In this document: positions 16,442-26,359 of the stretch, piece by piece
Numbering within the stretch: position 1 is the first letter of the stretch
Layout: each line of letters starts with the position of its first letter
Assembly: GCA_938011325.1 (NCBI GenBank)
Contig: CALLUD010000006.1
Coordinates: 248,001-312,000 of the forward strand
Source of the DNA: an uncultured Spartobacteria bacterium
GTDB taxonomy: Bacteria > Verrucomicrobiota > Verrucomicrobiia > Chthoniobacterales > JAATET01
Length of the DNA stretch: 64,000 nucleotides
Direction: 5' to 3'
The notes under the pieces: model-generated
Told to the model about the DNA's origin: nothing
The model's database searches: none
Seen by the model: only the letters and a program-made list of their open reading frames with translations
Made by a program: the position numbers and the translations under genes

Positions 16442-17616
16442 GTCAGATTCGCCACCCAGCAGGCCCCCCGGAAGAACTCACTTTCGCCGACGCCGTCGGG
16501 TTCGCGCGCGTCGTGCAACAAATGCAGCACGGATTGCAGGCCGCCGGCATCGAACAGTCCCGCCACGAAGTCGCCCAGCGCAATCGCACCCTTCCGCACG
16601 GGTCGATAGGGAAATACCGCGGCATGGGCGTGCAGATGCAGATCCGTCGCGGCTCCGTAGGCTCGCAGATAAGCCTCCCACGGAGAACCCGGCGGCGCGG
16701 CCACACCGACGACAAGACTGACCGTGTCGCGATAGGCCCGCTCGCTCGTGAAGTTCAGCCAGTCGCGAATGCCGGGGAATGCAAAGGGATCGCCAGTCGC
16801 GACAGCGAGGGACTGGCGGATCGACGCACCGACGAGTCCCGCCGTTTCCGCAAGCAGCACAAACCCCGCCGCGCCTCCGGCTGCATCCATCGCCGCGCGG
16901 GCAATCTCGCCAAGACCAACGCGCAGCTCCGATTCGAACCGCAGCAGCAAATCGGGCGTCCCTTCGAACGTGATCCCGCTCGACATCCACACGGTGGGCA
17001 CAAGTGCGCTTTCGCTGACCATGAAATCGGCGCGGTTCGAATCGCCGGCTGGCAGATGCGCCACGCAGCCCGCAGCGCCGACGGTTTCCCCGAGACGCGG
17101 CGCCGCCTCGTTTGCGCTTCCCGCAATTGCGCCAATGCCGAATCCGAACCGCGTCGGCGAAAACGCCACGGCCTCGCCCGCAGCGCGATCAAAGGGGGAC
17201 GCGCCGCCAAGCGTTTTCACGCGGGCTGGCGAGAGCGTGCCGTGACGCTCCCATTTCGCATTCGTGGTCTCGAATTTCGACACCACATCCGCCGAAGCCG
17301 CAGGCGACGTCGAGGCCGCCGCGGAAAGCAGCGCGTCGAGACCGGAAAGCTCGATGACCTTCATCACGGAAGGTTGCGGACTGCGGATCGAGAAGCTGCC
17401 GCCAGCCGTCTTGAGTCCTTTGTAGTGCGAGAGCAGCACACGAAGTCCGGCGGAGCTGATGTAATCGACGCCGGCGAGATCGAGCACGATGTGGTGACGT
17501 CCCTCGCGGACGGCCCCGCCAATTTCCCCGTCGACCGCGGAGGACCACGTGGCGTCGAGCTGGCCCGTGAGTTGCAGGACGAGAAGGTCGCCCTTGAATT
17601 GACGCTCGATCTTCAT
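16438..17616 (-). CDS. STAS-domain protein with unknown C-terminal domain, in an ABC operon
   Basis: A 392-residue cytoplasmic-looking protein. Residues 1-110 form a STAS domain like anti-sigma-factor antagonists; HHIVLDLAGVDYISSAGLRVL carries the site where SpoIIAA-type proteins are phosphorylated (S54/S55 after D51). The remaining ~270 residues are Ala/Gly-rich alpha/beta sequence I do not recognise, with a duplicated look (LGEIARAAMDAAGG, then LGDFVAGLFDAGG) and no transmembrane helix. It is coupled by ATGA overlaps to the substrate-binding gene before and the permease after. The position suggests that transport is tied to a partner-switching signal; this is inference. Confidence 0.8.
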   Translation of the reverse strand: MKIERQFKGDLLVLQLTGQLDATWSSAVDGEIGGAVREGRHHIVLDLAGVDYISSAGLRVLLSHYKGLKTAGGSFSIRSPQPSVMKVIELSGLDALLSAAASTSPAASADVVSKFETTNAKWERHGTLSPARVKTLGGASPFDRAAGEAVAFSPTRFGFGIGAIAGSANEAAPRLGETVGAAGCVAHLPAGDSNRADFMVSESALVPTVWMSSGITFEGTPDLLLRFESELRVGLGEIARAAMDAAGGAAGFVLLAETAGLVGASIRQSLAVATGDPFAFPGIRDWLNFTSERAYRDTVSLVVGVAAPPGSPWEAYLRAYGAATDLHLHAHAAVFPYRPVRKGAIALGDFVAGLFDAGGLQSVLHLLHDAREPDGVGESEFFRGACWVANLT

Positions 17617-19625
17617 TGGCGAATCACCTCCTCCATTTCCGCGAGAAAGCCCTCCGGGAGCTTCATTCCGATCGCCTCGGCATTGGGCAGGCTGGCCTTG
17701 CGGATGACCTTCGGCGCAAGCCGGAAGGGAATCCTGCCCGGCTCCTCGCCATTCATCACCTGCTCGAGCATGACGGCCGTTTCCTCTCCGGTGTCGAAGT
17801 AATCGCGGCCAAACGCCACCGGCGCGCCCAGATCGATCGTCGTGCTGTTCATGGAGAACAACGGCTTGCGCGCCTGTCGCGCCGCCTTGGTGATCGCCGT
17901 GAATCCGGCGCTCGTGAGGTTGTCGGAAATTTGAACGATCGCGTCGATGTCGCGGCTCGCGAGGGACATCGCCGCGTCGGGAAGCTCGGCCGGTGAGTTC
18001 GCGGCGACTGTCACGACTTCGATGCCCCGCGCTTCCGCCTGCTCCACGAAGTGGTCCTTCAAATCCACGGAGTTCACCTCGGCTGGGCAGAAGAGGGTTC
18101 CGATTCGTTTGTATTCCGGAAAGTGCCTCTTCAGGAGGTCGAGCAGTTCCTCCGCCGGCGCGAAGACCGTGACACCGGTCACGTTCGGCAGGTGGTTTTC
18201 GTAGGACTCGCCGGCGCCCGCAGACATGGGATTGGCGACCATTGAGAACACCATCGGCCGGTCCTTCACCCGCTGGACGCTCGCCTGCAGCGATGGCGTG
18301 GAAACGGGAATCACGATATCGGCGTTGTCGGTGAGGACCGCATCGATGATCCCCGCCAGCGCCGCGGCGTCGCCCTGGGCGTTGCGAATGGTGAGCGTGT
18401 AATCCTTCCCCTCCTCGAACGGCCATTTCTTCATCCCCGCGCGAAGGCCGGCCAGCACCTCCTCCGCCGGCGGCGACTCCGAATACAGCACCGCCTGCAG
18501 GTTCCACGGCTTCGAGCGAGGGCGCGCGGCAGGCGTCGGCTCGGTTTCCTCCTGCACGGCGGGGCCGTCGGTCATCTCGCCCTTTTCGTTGATGATCTTC
18601 TGCGCGCGGTCGCGGACCGACTTTGGCAAGGACCAGCCCTTGCCCGCAACGGCGGCAAGCGCCTGCTCGTTGATGTAGAGCATCTCCGGCAGATAGTTGA
18701 CGATCTCGACCGTGGCGGGATCGCGACCCGCAAGGATCTCGCCGGCGAGTCGTCCGGCATGACGCCCCACCTTGAAATAATTGGCGCCGAGATCGAACAG
18801 AGTTCCCTTCTCCACGTTCGGCGGGATCACCGAGAAGACTGGAATCCCGGCCTTGTTTGCCGCGGCAATCAGCGAATCCGCAGCCACCATCACGGTGACG
18901 TCACCCGGAATGAACAGCGCCTCCGCGCCCCGCGCGACCAGGGCTCCAGCTGCCTCGCCAACGCCCGCCGACGCATCGACGGTGGCCTCCATCAGCTCGA
19001 TGCCGTTCGACTCGCAATACGCCCGCGCCAGCTCGATCTGCGTTTCCGAGTTCGATTCTGCCGCATTCCACACCACGCCGACCCTCGACAACTTCGGGTT
19101 CATCTCGCGTGCGAGCTCGAACGCCCTTTCGACCGGCTGCATCGTCCCGTAGCCAGCGAGCCATGACGGATGGTCGAGCGGATCGTCTTTCGAGATTCCA
19201 ACGCCCGTCGCCCATGGCGCCGCGACGAGCGCGAAGACGTGATTCTTCTTCGTGGTCCGGTTCGCGTTGGCCACCGCCTGGAGCGACACGGTGCTGATCG
19301 TCAGCAGCAGGTCGGCGTTGCCATCGGCCATGTCGTTCGCAATCGCGTTGGAAACGGTGATGTCTCCCTGCGCGTTGAACCGCTGGAGCTTGAGATTTCT
19401 GCCTTCCACGAAGCCCGCATCCGCGAGCCCGGCAAGCACTCCGCGCGCGCCGTCGTCGAGCACCGCCTGCGACGCATGCTGCAGGAATGCGACGCGCTTC
19501 ACCTCGGCGGGCGACGCCTCCCGGGTCGCCGTGACCCGCGAGCCAAGATCGGAAAACAGCAGAATCGCCGAGGCGCCGATGATGAGCGCGAGGCCAAGAG
19601 CGAGACTGCGAAGGATGCCGACCAT
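17613..19625 (-). CDS. Tandem-domain ABC transporter substrate-binding protein (two ABC_sub_bind domains)
   Basis: A 670-residue protein holding two successive ABC_sub_bind domains of about 300 residues. The first (EVKRVAFLQHAS to the MLYINEQALAAV region) and second (NLQAVLYSESPPAEEVLAGL to LPEGFLAEM) share paired landmarks: NAQGD occurs in both, followed by the same repeated scheme (NADLLLTIST versus NADIVIPVST, then SLQA in each). A Pro/Glu-rich linker joins them. An N-terminal hydrophobic segment (LALGLALIIGASAILLFSD) without a lipobox probably anchors it in the inner membrane. It starts the STAS/permease/ATPase operon. Family members normally have one domain, so the fusion may give two binding sites per transporter. 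Confidence 0.88.
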   Translation of the reverse strand: MVGILRSLALGLALIIGASAILLFSDLGSRVTATREASPAEVKRVAFLQHASQAVLDDGARGVLAGLADAGFVEGRNLKLQRFNAQGDITVSNAIANDMADGNADLLLTISTVSLQAVANANRTTKKNHVFALVAAPWATGVGISKDDPLDHPSWLAGYGTMQPVERAFELAREMNPKLSRVGVVWNAAESNSETQIELARAYCESNGIELMEATVDASAGVGEAAGALVARGAEALFIPGDVTVMVAADSLIAAANKAGIPVFSVIPPNVEKGTLFDLGANYFKVGRHAGRLAGEILAGRDPATVEIVNYLPEMLYINEQALAAVAGKGWSLPKSVRDRAQKIINEKGEMTDGPAVQEETEPTPAARPRSKPWNLQAVLYSESPPAEEVLAGLRAGMKKWPFEEGKDYTLTIRNAQGDAAALAGIIDAVLTDNADIVIPVSTPSLQASVQRVKDRPMVFSMVANPMSAGAGESYENHLPNVTGVTVFAPAEELLDLLKRHFPEYKRIGTLFCPAEVNSVDLKDHFVEQAEARGIEVVTVAANSPAELPDAAMSLASRDIDAIVQISDNLTSAGFTAITKAARQARKPLFSMNSTTIDLGAPVAFGRDYFDTGEETAVMLEQVMNGEEPGRIPFRLAPKVIRKASLPNAEAIGMKLPEGFLAEMEEVIRQ

Positions 19626-19730
19626 ATTGCGAGCGGGCCGCAGAGTAGACGCATTTTGCGGTGCGTGGCAATTTTCCGCCTTTCGTTGACCGAAACTCGT
19701 TTCCTTTGTTGAACTGGCGGCCCACCCCCA

Positions 19731-21602
19731 ATGCCACTCATCACTATGATCCCCTCGCCGTTTCGACTCGGCTGTCTCGCCCTCGCCCACGTCGCTCTTC
19801 TGACTTCCGCGATGGCGGATTGGAAACCCGTCCCCAACAAAATGCTCACCCCCTGGGGCGAGAAACTCGACCCCAAGTCCGTCTGGAAGTCCTACCCGAG
19901 GCCACTCCTCGAGCGCGCACCCAATACATGGACCGACCTCAACGGCATGTGGAAATACAAGGTCACGCCGAAGAATGCCGAGCAGCCCACCGAGTGGGCC
20001 GGTGAAATCCTCGTTCCCTTCTGCCTGGAAGCGCCGCTCTCGGGAGTCGGCCGGGAGCTCGAGCCGCGCGAGGCCCTTTGGTATATGCGCGAGATTCCCG
20101 GCCCCAAGGAGGGCAGGCGCATGCTGCTCCACTTCGAGGCGGTCGATTACGAGACGACGGTGTGGGTGAACGGCACCGAAGTCGGCTCGCACAAGGGCGG
20201 CAACACGCCGTTTTCGTTCGACATCACCGACGCGTTGAAGCCGGGTAAAAACGAGCTCGTCGTGCGCGTTTTCGACGCCACCGAGGAATACCAGCTCAAC
20301 GGCAAGCAGCGGCTGAAGCCGGAAGGCATCTGGTATACGCGGGTCTCGGGCATCTGGCAGACGGTGTGGCTCGAGCTTGTGCCGCCCCGGCATCTCGAAG
20401 ACCTCAACTACGTCGTCGACATCAACTCGGGCACCATCCAGGTGAAGCCGACGCTTGCCGGCCCGCCCATCGATGGAGAGCAGGTTAGGGTCACCGCGTA
20501 TTTCGGAAACCAGCAGGTCGCCTCGGGCACGGGCAACGAGTCGATTCTGCTCACCATTCCCAATGCGAAACTCTGGTCACCTGACGAGCCGAACATCTAT
20601 GACCTCAAGGTCGAGCTGCTCGATGGCTCGGGCCAGATCGTCGACGTCGCGAAATCCTACACCGCCCTGCGCGAAGTCGGAAAAATGCGCGACTCGAATG
20701 GCCACCTCCGCTTCACGCTCAACGGCAAGCCGATCTTCCATTGGGGCCCGCTCGACCAGGGCTGGTGGCCGGACGGATTGCTCACCCCGCCGTCGGAAGA
20801 AGCAATGGTCTCCGACCTCAAATTTCTCAAGGAGGCCGGGTTCAACATGATCCGCAAGCACATCAAGATCGAGCCGCGCATCTACTACACATATTGCGAC
20901 CGCATGGGCTTTCTCGTCTGGCAGGATCAGGTGAGCACCGGCCACGGACCGCCGTGGACGCGCTTTGACCCCAATCCAAGGGATGCCCAATGGCCCGCCG
21001 AGGCGAAGGAGCAATGGACGCTCGAATACAAGCGCATGGTCGATCACCTCGGCGATCATCCGTCGATCGTTGTCTGGACCGTCTTCAACGAAGCGTGGGG
21101 CCAGCACGACACCCTTGAAATGGGTGAGATGGCGGTCAACTACGACAAGACACGCCACATCAACATCGCGAGCGGTGGAAACTTCTGGGAAATCGGCGAC
21201 ATCGCCGACCATCACAGTTACCCCAATCCCGACTTCCCGTTCGATCAGTCGCGACTGAACAACTACATCAAGGTCGTCGGCGAATTCGGCGGGCATGGCT
21301 GGCCGGAACGCGGGCACATTTGGGACCGCCGCGCCAACAACTGGGGTTACGGCGGCCTGCCGCGAACGCTCAAGGAATGGAAGGAGCGCTACGAAAAGTC
21401 GCTGAACATTCTCTGCGAGCTGCGCACGAAGGGCGTCGCCGCCGGCGTTTACACGCAGACCACCGACGTCGAGGGCGAAATCAACGGGCTCCTCACCTAC
21501 GACCGCCTGCCGAAGGTCGATCCTTCGTGGCTGAAGGCGCTTGCCGACAAGCTCTACGCCACACCCGACGTCCCGGGCTCGCGCGGCTCGGCGTCGAACT
21601 GA
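19731..21602 (+). CDS. Secreted glycoside hydrolase family 2 enzyme
   Basis: A 623-residue exported GH2 enzyme (beta-galactosidase/glucuronidase/mannosidase clan). A signal peptide ends near MADWKP. Then come the sugar-binding jelly-roll (NGMWKYKV, ALWYMREIP, TTVWVNGTEVGSHKGG), an immunoglobulin-like domain and a TIM barrel. The acid/base is E454 in VVWTVFNEAWGQHD and the nucleophile E518 in VVGEFGGHGW. Substrate preference cannot be read off. The protein resembles the gene at 40827-43094, including LNGMW/LNGLWDY and IWQTVWLE, but lacks the C-terminal binding domain present there. A second ATG five codons in is an alternative start. The stop is 4 bp from the convergent kinase gene. Confidence 0.92.
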   Translation: MPLITMIPSPFRLGCLALAHVALLTSAMADWKPVPNKMLTPWGEKLDPKSVWKSYPRPLLERAPNTWTDLNGMWKYKVTPKNAEQPTEWAGEILVPFCLEAPLSGVGRELEPREALWYMREIPGPKEGRRMLLHFEAVDYETTVWVNGTEVGSHKGGNTPFSFDITDALKPGKNELVVRVFDATEEYQLNGKQRLKPEGIWYTRVSGIWQTVWLELVPPRHLEDLNYVVDINSGTIQVKPTLAGPPIDGEQVRVTAYFGNQQVASGTGNESILLTIPNAKLWSPDEPNIYDLKVELLDGSGQIVDVAKSYTALREVGKMRDSNGHLRFTLNGKPIFHWGPLDQGWWPDGLLTPPSEEAMVSDLKFLKEAGFNMIRKHIKIEPRIYYTYCDRMGFLVWQDQVSTGHGPPWTRFDPNPRDAQWPAEAKEQWTLEYKRMVDHLGDHPSIVVWTVFNEAWGQHDTLEMGEMAVNYDKTRHINIASGGNFWEIGDIADHHSYPNPDFPFDQSRLNNYIKVVGEFGGHGWPERGHIWDRRANNWGYGGLPRTLKEWKERYEKSLNILCELRTKGVAAGVYTQTTDVEGEINGLLTYDRLPKVDPSWLKALADKLYATPDVPGSRGSASN

Positions 21603-21606
21603 AGCT

Positions 21607-23283
21607 TCACGACACGCGCGAGAGCAATCGCGCGACCGTGGCGACCAGTTCGGTGGAATCGATCGGCTTCGACAAAAAAACGTCGAAGCCGGCCATCATC
21701 GCATTGCGGCGATCCTCGGCGCGGCCAAATGCCGTCAACGCCACGGCGGGAATCCCGCCCGTGATTCCACCGATCCGCCGCACCTCCCCGATCAACTCGA
21801 ACCCATCCATCTCCGGCATCCCGATGTCGCTGATAAGCAGGTCGAACCCGTTTGATCGAAGCTTTTCCAGTCCCGCCGGCGCTGAGGATGCGCGTTCCAC
21901 CTTCGCCCCGGCTTCCGTGAGAATGTGGCTGACCAGCTCGGCGGCATCCCTGTCGTCATCGACGACGAGAACGCGACGTCCGCCGAGATCGGGCTGCACC
22001 CAACCGGTGGTTTCCGAGTTGTTGCTGTGCGGATGCATCTCCGCGGGATTGCGATAAAGCGCGAGCGGAAATGGCAGCGCGACGCGAAACGACGCGCCCT
22101 GTCCCAGACCGGCGCTCTTCGCGCTGATCGACCCACCGTGCAGCTCCACAAGATGCTTCACGATCGCAAGGCCAAGTCCAAGGCCGCCATGCCGGCGCGT
22201 CATCGAGTTTTCTTTTTGAATGAAGCGGTCAAAAACAAACGGGAGGAAATCCGGATCGATCCCGATTCCCGTATCGTTCACGGTCAGCTCGACATGGGAG
22301 TTCACGCGCTCGAGAAGCACCTCGATCGTCCCTCCCTCGTCGGTGAACTTCACGGCGTTGATCAGCAGATTCCACACGATCTGCTGCAGGCGAACCGGAT
22401 CTCCCCGAATGGCCCCGGCCCGCGGATCCAACATTTTGCGCACCGTGATTTTCTTCGCCGAACTCTGCGGTTCCACCGAATCGACCACCGCATCGATGAT
22501 CCCGCAGAGATCCACCGGCTGAAGATCGAGCCGGATCTTGCCCATCAAAATGCGGTTCATGTCCAGCAGCTCGTCGATCAACTGCGTCTGGATGTTCGTG
22601 TTGCGCGTGATCACTTCCGCCGCGCGGCGCGTCGTTTCTTCATCCGCTCCGCCGGAGCTGAGAATCTGCGCCCAGCCATGAATCGCCATCAACGGCGTGC
22701 GCAGCTCATGCGACAGCGTCGCGAGAAACTCGTCCTTGATCCGGTTCGAGCGCTCGGCTTCGAGCCGAAGCTGGCGTTCGAGTTCGAGCAATGCGTCGCG
22801 CTCGGCCTGCAATTCCGTTTCCCGTGTGATGTCGCGGGCGATCTTCGACGCTCCCACGATCACGCCATTCGCGTCGCGAATCGGGGAAATCGTCAGCGAC
22901 ACATGAATCGAGCGCCCGTCCTTGGTTCGACGCACGGTTTTGAAATGGTCAACCCGCTCTCCGGCCCGCAGTTGTTCGAGAATCCCGTCCTCCTCCCGCT
23001 CGAATTCCGGCGGGATAAGCCGTTGAATGGGCTGCCCGATCATCTCCTCGGCCGTGTAACCGAAGAGCCGCTCCGCGCCCTGATTCCAGCTGATGACCCT
23101 GCCTTCAAGGTCCTTGCTGACGATGGCGTCGTCGGAGAAATCCACGATCGCCGCCAGATGGGCCATCAAAAAGGGATCATGTATCGGCACGTTCTCGCTC
23201 AAGGGGACACCGTATTCAGGCCCGTTCCACCAGCGGTATCGGGCTTTTCCCTGATCAGCTGCAAGAGACAACAGGGCGCGCAT
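21607..23283 (-). CDS. PAS-domain hybrid histidine kinase
   Basis: A 558-residue soluble hybrid kinase. A PAS/PAC sensor (ISWNQGAERLFGYTAEEMIG, then a PAC segment SLTISPIRDANGVIVGASKI) is followed by a coiled coil, HisKA (FLATLSHELRTPLMAIHGW), HATPase_c (NLLINAVKFT, NDTGIGIDPD, GLGLGLAIVKHLVELHGG) and a C-terminal receiver (VLVVDDDRDAAE, ISDIGMPEMDG, LSKPID). No transmembrane helix is seen, so it senses a cytoplasmic signal. The ATG at MRALLSLAADQG was preferred over an upstream in-frame ATG and one closer to PAS. Its upstream end faces the stop of the glycosyltransferase gene. The partner and output are unknown. Confidence 0.9.
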   Translation of the reverse strand: MRALLSLAADQGKARYRWWNGPEYGVPLSENVPIHDPFLMAHLAAIVDFSDDAIVSKDLEGRVISWNQGAERLFGYTAEEMIGQPIQRLIPPEFEREEDGILEQLRAGERVDHFKTVRRTKDGRSIHVSLTISPIRDANGVIVGASKIARDITRETELQAERDALLELERQLRLEAERSNRIKDEFLATLSHELRTPLMAIHGWAQILSSGGADEETTRRAAEVITRNTNIQTQLIDELLDMNRILMGKIRLDLQPVDLCGIIDAVVDSVEPQSSAKKITVRKMLDPRAGAIRGDPVRLQQIVWNLLINAVKFTDEGGTIEVLLERVNSHVELTVNDTGIGIDPDFLPFVFDRFIQKENSMTRRHGGLGLGLAIVKHLVELHGGSISAKSAGLGQGASFRVALPFPLALYRNPAEMHPHSNNSETTGWVQPDLGGRRVLVVDDDRDAAELVSHILTEAGAKVERASSAPAGLEKLRSNGFDLLISDIGMPEMDGFELIGEVRRIGGITGGIPAVALTAFGRAEDRRNAMMAGFDVFLSKPIDSTELVATVARLLSRVS

Positions 23284-23350
23284 CCATTTCTTTTCACTCC
23301 ACTTTCGGTCAAAACCGGCGCGAAGCGAATGAAATCTCCGGCCCTCGCGA

Positions 23351-24637
23351 TCACCCCTCACCGAAGAGGGTCGCGATCCGGCCGGCGAGTTTTCGACGCG
23401 CGACGGAGTAGGAGAAGAATTTCAGACCGAGCTCGTAGTTGCGCCGCGCCCACTTTTCGCGCAGTTCCGGGTCGGTGAGAATCCGCTCGGTCTGGGCGAC
23501 GATGTCGTTCGTCACGAGCTGCGACATCTCGATGCACTTGAATCCGAGCGGATGAATGTCGCGGGCGTAAACGGCATAGGTGTTCACGACGACCGGCTTC
23601 CCGAAATAAATGGCCTCGAGGAACGCGTTGCCGAAGCCCTCGTAGTGGCTTGGATACGTGACGAGGTCGGCATGCGGATACACGTCGTAGAGCGTGTAGA
23701 TCTTCCGGCCATCGGACGTGACGCCGCGCGTCTCGCTGACCTGGTCCCAAATGTAAACCGCATGGATGCCGGCATCCTCGATGCGCTCGCGGATCAACTT
23801 GAAATACGCGTCGCCCTCGTCGCCCGGCGGATGCGAAAACACGAGCCTCAGCTTCGGATTCTTCAATCGCCGCAGCAGCTCGATCGTGTGCTCGATGCCC
23901 TTGCGCGCAACGAGCCGCGTCGGCTGCAGAACGAGGATGTCATCCTCCGCAAGGCCGATCTGACTGCGAAAGTCCCGCGTGTAATCGTCGACCCCGGGCG
24001 GCGGTGTCTCGAAGTCGATGACGTTCGGAATCACCGACGAGGAAAGCCCAAAGCGTCGCGCGAGCTCCTTTTGCTGCATCGAGTTGATGACGACGTGCTC
24101 GATGGACGGCAGCGACGGCGGGAACGCCGCCGCGAGATAATCGCCGGCCGACGTCATCGTGAAGCGCTCGCGCTCCCAGGTGAAATCGTGGTGATGCGCG
24201 ATCGTCGGGATCTGCTTTTCGGCGATCACCTCCGTCATCGCGAGGCCGAGCGGAATATTCATCGGAATCGCGAGGATGTTCTGCGGAATGACGAGCTCGA
24301 GCTGGAAGTGCTCGATGAATGCATAGATCGCCGACTTCAGCCGTTCCTTGAGCCCGTGCACGCGGTCGGTGATCTCGCGCGGCCGCCACGTCTTGCCGAA
24401 GAGATGCTCCTGAACGTCGAGGATGTAGGGGTGGTTGAAAAATGCGAGCGGCTCGAGATGGCTGCGGTCCTCGGGTTTGTCGAGGAGTCCCGCCATCCAG
24501 AAGGTCTCGGCACCCTCGCTCTCGAGGATGCTCGCCCACTTCGCGGCCTCGAGCGTCACGCCATCCGTGCCATGAAACCGGGTCGAGATGAATCCAATGC
24601 GCCTGGGAACTCGGGTGAGGGAAACGGTGAGACTCAC
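23351..24637 (-). CDS. GT4-type glycosyltransferase in the glucosylglycerate cluster
   Basis: A 428-residue GT-B glycosyltransferase. The N-terminal domain opens with RRIGFISTRFHGTDGVTLEA and contains PTIAHHHDFTWERER. The C-terminal donor domain has LVLQPTRLVARKGIEHTIELL and the retaining GT4 motif PSHYEGFGNAFLEAIYFGKPVVVN with the usual E-x7-E spacing. No ATG precedes the conserved start, so a GTG at 24637 is chosen; a TTG 40 codons earlier is also open. It diverges from the GH13_18 phosphorylase gene only 39 bp away. A mannosyl- or glucosyltransfer onto glucosylglycerate (as in mannosylglucosylglycerate synthesis) is plausible from context, not proven. Confidence 0.82.
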   Translation of the reverse strand: MSLTVSLTRVPRRIGFISTRFHGTDGVTLEAAKWASILESEGAETFWMAGLLDKPEDRSHLEPLAFFNHPYILDVQEHLFGKTWRPREITDRVHGLKERLKSAIYAFIEHFQLELVIPQNILAIPMNIPLGLAMTEVIAEKQIPTIAHHHDFTWERERFTMTSAGDYLAAAFPPSLPSIEHVVINSMQQKELARRFGLSSSVIPNVIDFETPPPGVDDYTRDFRSQIGLAEDDILVLQPTRLVARKGIEHTIELLRRLKNPKLRLVFSHPPGDEGDAYFKLIRERIEDAGIHAVYIWDQVSETRGVTSDGRKIYTLYDVYPHADLVTYPSHYEGFGNAFLEAIYFGKPVVVNTYAVYARDIHPLGFKCIEMSQLVTNDIVAQTERILTDPELREKWARRNYELGLKFFSYSVARRKLAGRIATLFGEG

Positions 24638-24676
24638 GTTTTGGTGATTGGTCGGGATTCTGCTAGGCGTGATCGG

Positions 24677-26359
24677 GTGAGCGAGAGCATACGGGAAACC
24701 CTGGCATTTCTCTACGGCGAAACGAAGGCGGACGACATCGCCCGGGCGGTGGAGCAATTAACCGGCCAATTCCGCGCGAGAATCACGCCCCCTGCACCCG
24801 CCGACGCGCGCCCCACCGGGCGCGACACGATCCTCATCACCTATGGCGATCAGGTGCGGCGCGACGGCGAGCCGCCGCTGCGCACGCTGGCGGACTTTCT
24901 GAGCACGCACGTATGCGGAGCGATCACCGCAGTGCACATCCTGCCGTTCTACCCGAGTTCCTCGGACGACGGATTTTCCGTGATGGATTACTTCGCGGTC
25001 GATCCCGCACTCGGCTCGTGGGCGGATGTCGAGCGTCTCGGCGGGAGCTTCGATCTCATGTTCGACGCGGTTTTCAACCACGCCTCCGCGCAGGGCGTGT
25101 GGTTCAAAAATTTCCTCGAGCAAAAGCCCGGCTGGGAAACGGCCTTCGTCACCGTCGATGGCGACCCCGACCTCAGCCAGGTCGTGCGGCCGCGCGCGCT
25201 GCCGCTGCTCACGGAGTTCGAGGTGAAAGGCGGATCGCGCAGGGTCTGGACAACCTTCAGCGCCGATCAGGTCGATATCAATTTCGCCGATCCCCGCATG
25301 CTGCTGCGCATCCTCGAGGCGCTCCTTTTCTACGTGGAGAAGGGCGCGCGCTACATCCGCCTCGATGCCATCGCGTTCCTCTGGAAGGAAGTTGGCACGC
25401 CCTGCATTCACCTGCCGCAGACCCACGCCGCAATCGAGTTGATGCGCCGGGTGCTCGACGAGGTCGCGCCCGCCGTGCAGCTCATCACCGAGACGAATGT
25501 CCCGCATCAAGACAACATTTCGTATTTCGGCAATGGCACGAACGAAGCTCAGATGGTCTACAACTTCGCCCTGCCGCCGCTCGTCTTCCACACACTGCGC
25601 ACCGGCGATGCAACGGCGCTGCAGCGCTGGGCCCGCACGCTGGAACTGCCGTCAAACAAAGTGACGTTCTTCAACTTTCTCGCGTCACACGATGGGATCG
25701 GCCTCAACCCCGCCCGAGGTCTGCTGGAGCCGGCGGAAATCGACGCGCTGGTGGAAACCGCCCTCGCGCATCAAGGGTTTGTCTCCTACAAGAGCCTCCC
25801 CGACGGCTCGAAGGCGCCCTACGAGCTGAACGTGAATTATTTCGACGCGCTCAACAATCCGCTCGAGTCGACCGCATCGACGCTCGACACGGAGGTCGCG
25901 CGCTTTCTCGCGGCTCATGCGATCATGCTCGCGATGCGTGGCGTGCCGGGCATCTACTTTCACTCGCTATTCGGCTCGCGCGGCGATCGTGCCGGCGCGG
26001 AAACAAGCGGCATCCCGCGTCGCATCAATCGTCAGAAGTTCGACGTCACCACGCTCACGGCCGAACTCGCGATTTCCGGAGGGCGTCGCGAAAAGGTCTT
26101 CCGCGGAATGTGCGAAATGCTCGCCGCGCGCGCGTCGCATCCGGCGTTTGATCCGTTTGCTCCGCAGGAAATTCTCGAATCCGGAAGCGGGACGATCGCA
26201 ATCCTTCGCGGCGTGAAAAAGCGCGTGCTCGCCGTGGTGAACGTGACCGCCACGCCACAACCCGCAAACATTCCGTCCGAATGCCGTGGGTGGAGGCCAT
26301 TACTCGGCGAGCCCGGCCAGACCCTGCCGCCCTACGGGGTGCTATGGCTTGCGGAATAG
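24677..26359 (+). CDS. GH13_18 phosphorylase, probable glucosylglycerate phosphorylase
   Basis: A 560-residue sucrose-phosphorylase-like enzyme. The GH13 residues are present: nucleophile D230 in YIRLDAIAFLWKE, acid/base E272 in LITETNVPHQDN and D339 in ASHDGIG, with region I FDAVFNHAS. GH13_18 enzymes split or form alpha-glucosides with phosphate; members found beside glucosylglycerate genes act on glucosylglycerate. The GpgS gene 2.3 kb away favours that substrate over sucrose. The start is a GTG (VSESIRETLAFLYG), the first in-frame start after the shared 39-bp promoter region. The 3' end overlaps the convergent HAD gene by 18 bp. Confidence 0.85.
   Translation: MSESIRETLAFLYGETKADDIARAVEQLTGQFRARITPPAPADARPTGRDTILITYGDQVRRDGEPPLRTLADFLSTHVCGAITAVHILPFYPSSSDDGFSVMDYFAVDPALGSWADVERLGGSFDLMFDAVFNHASAQGVWFKNFLEQKPGWETAFVTVDGDPDLSQVVRPRALPLLTEFEVKGGSRRVWTTFSADQVDINFADPRMLLRILEALLFYVEKGARYIRLDAIAFLWKEVGTPCIHLPQTHAAIELMRRVLDEVAPAVQLITETNVPHQDNISYFGNGTNEAQMVYNFALPPLVFHTLRTGDATALQRWARTLELPSNKVTFFNFLASHDGIGLNPARGLLEPAEIDALVETALAHQGFVSYKSLPDGSKAPYELNVNYFDALNNPLESTASTLDTEVARFLAAHAIMLAMRGVPGIYFHSLFGSRGDRAGAETSGIPRRINRQKFDVTTLTAELAISGGRREKVFRGMCEMLAARASHPAFDPFAPQEILESGSGTIAILRGVKKRVLAVVNVTATPQPANIPSECRGWRPLLGEPGQTLPPYGVLWLAE

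Noticed and set aside
19626..20393. N-terminal extension of the double substrate-binding protein to 926 residues
   Set aside because: The extension is antisense to the GH2 gene; a signal/anchor segment begins at the ATG at 19625.
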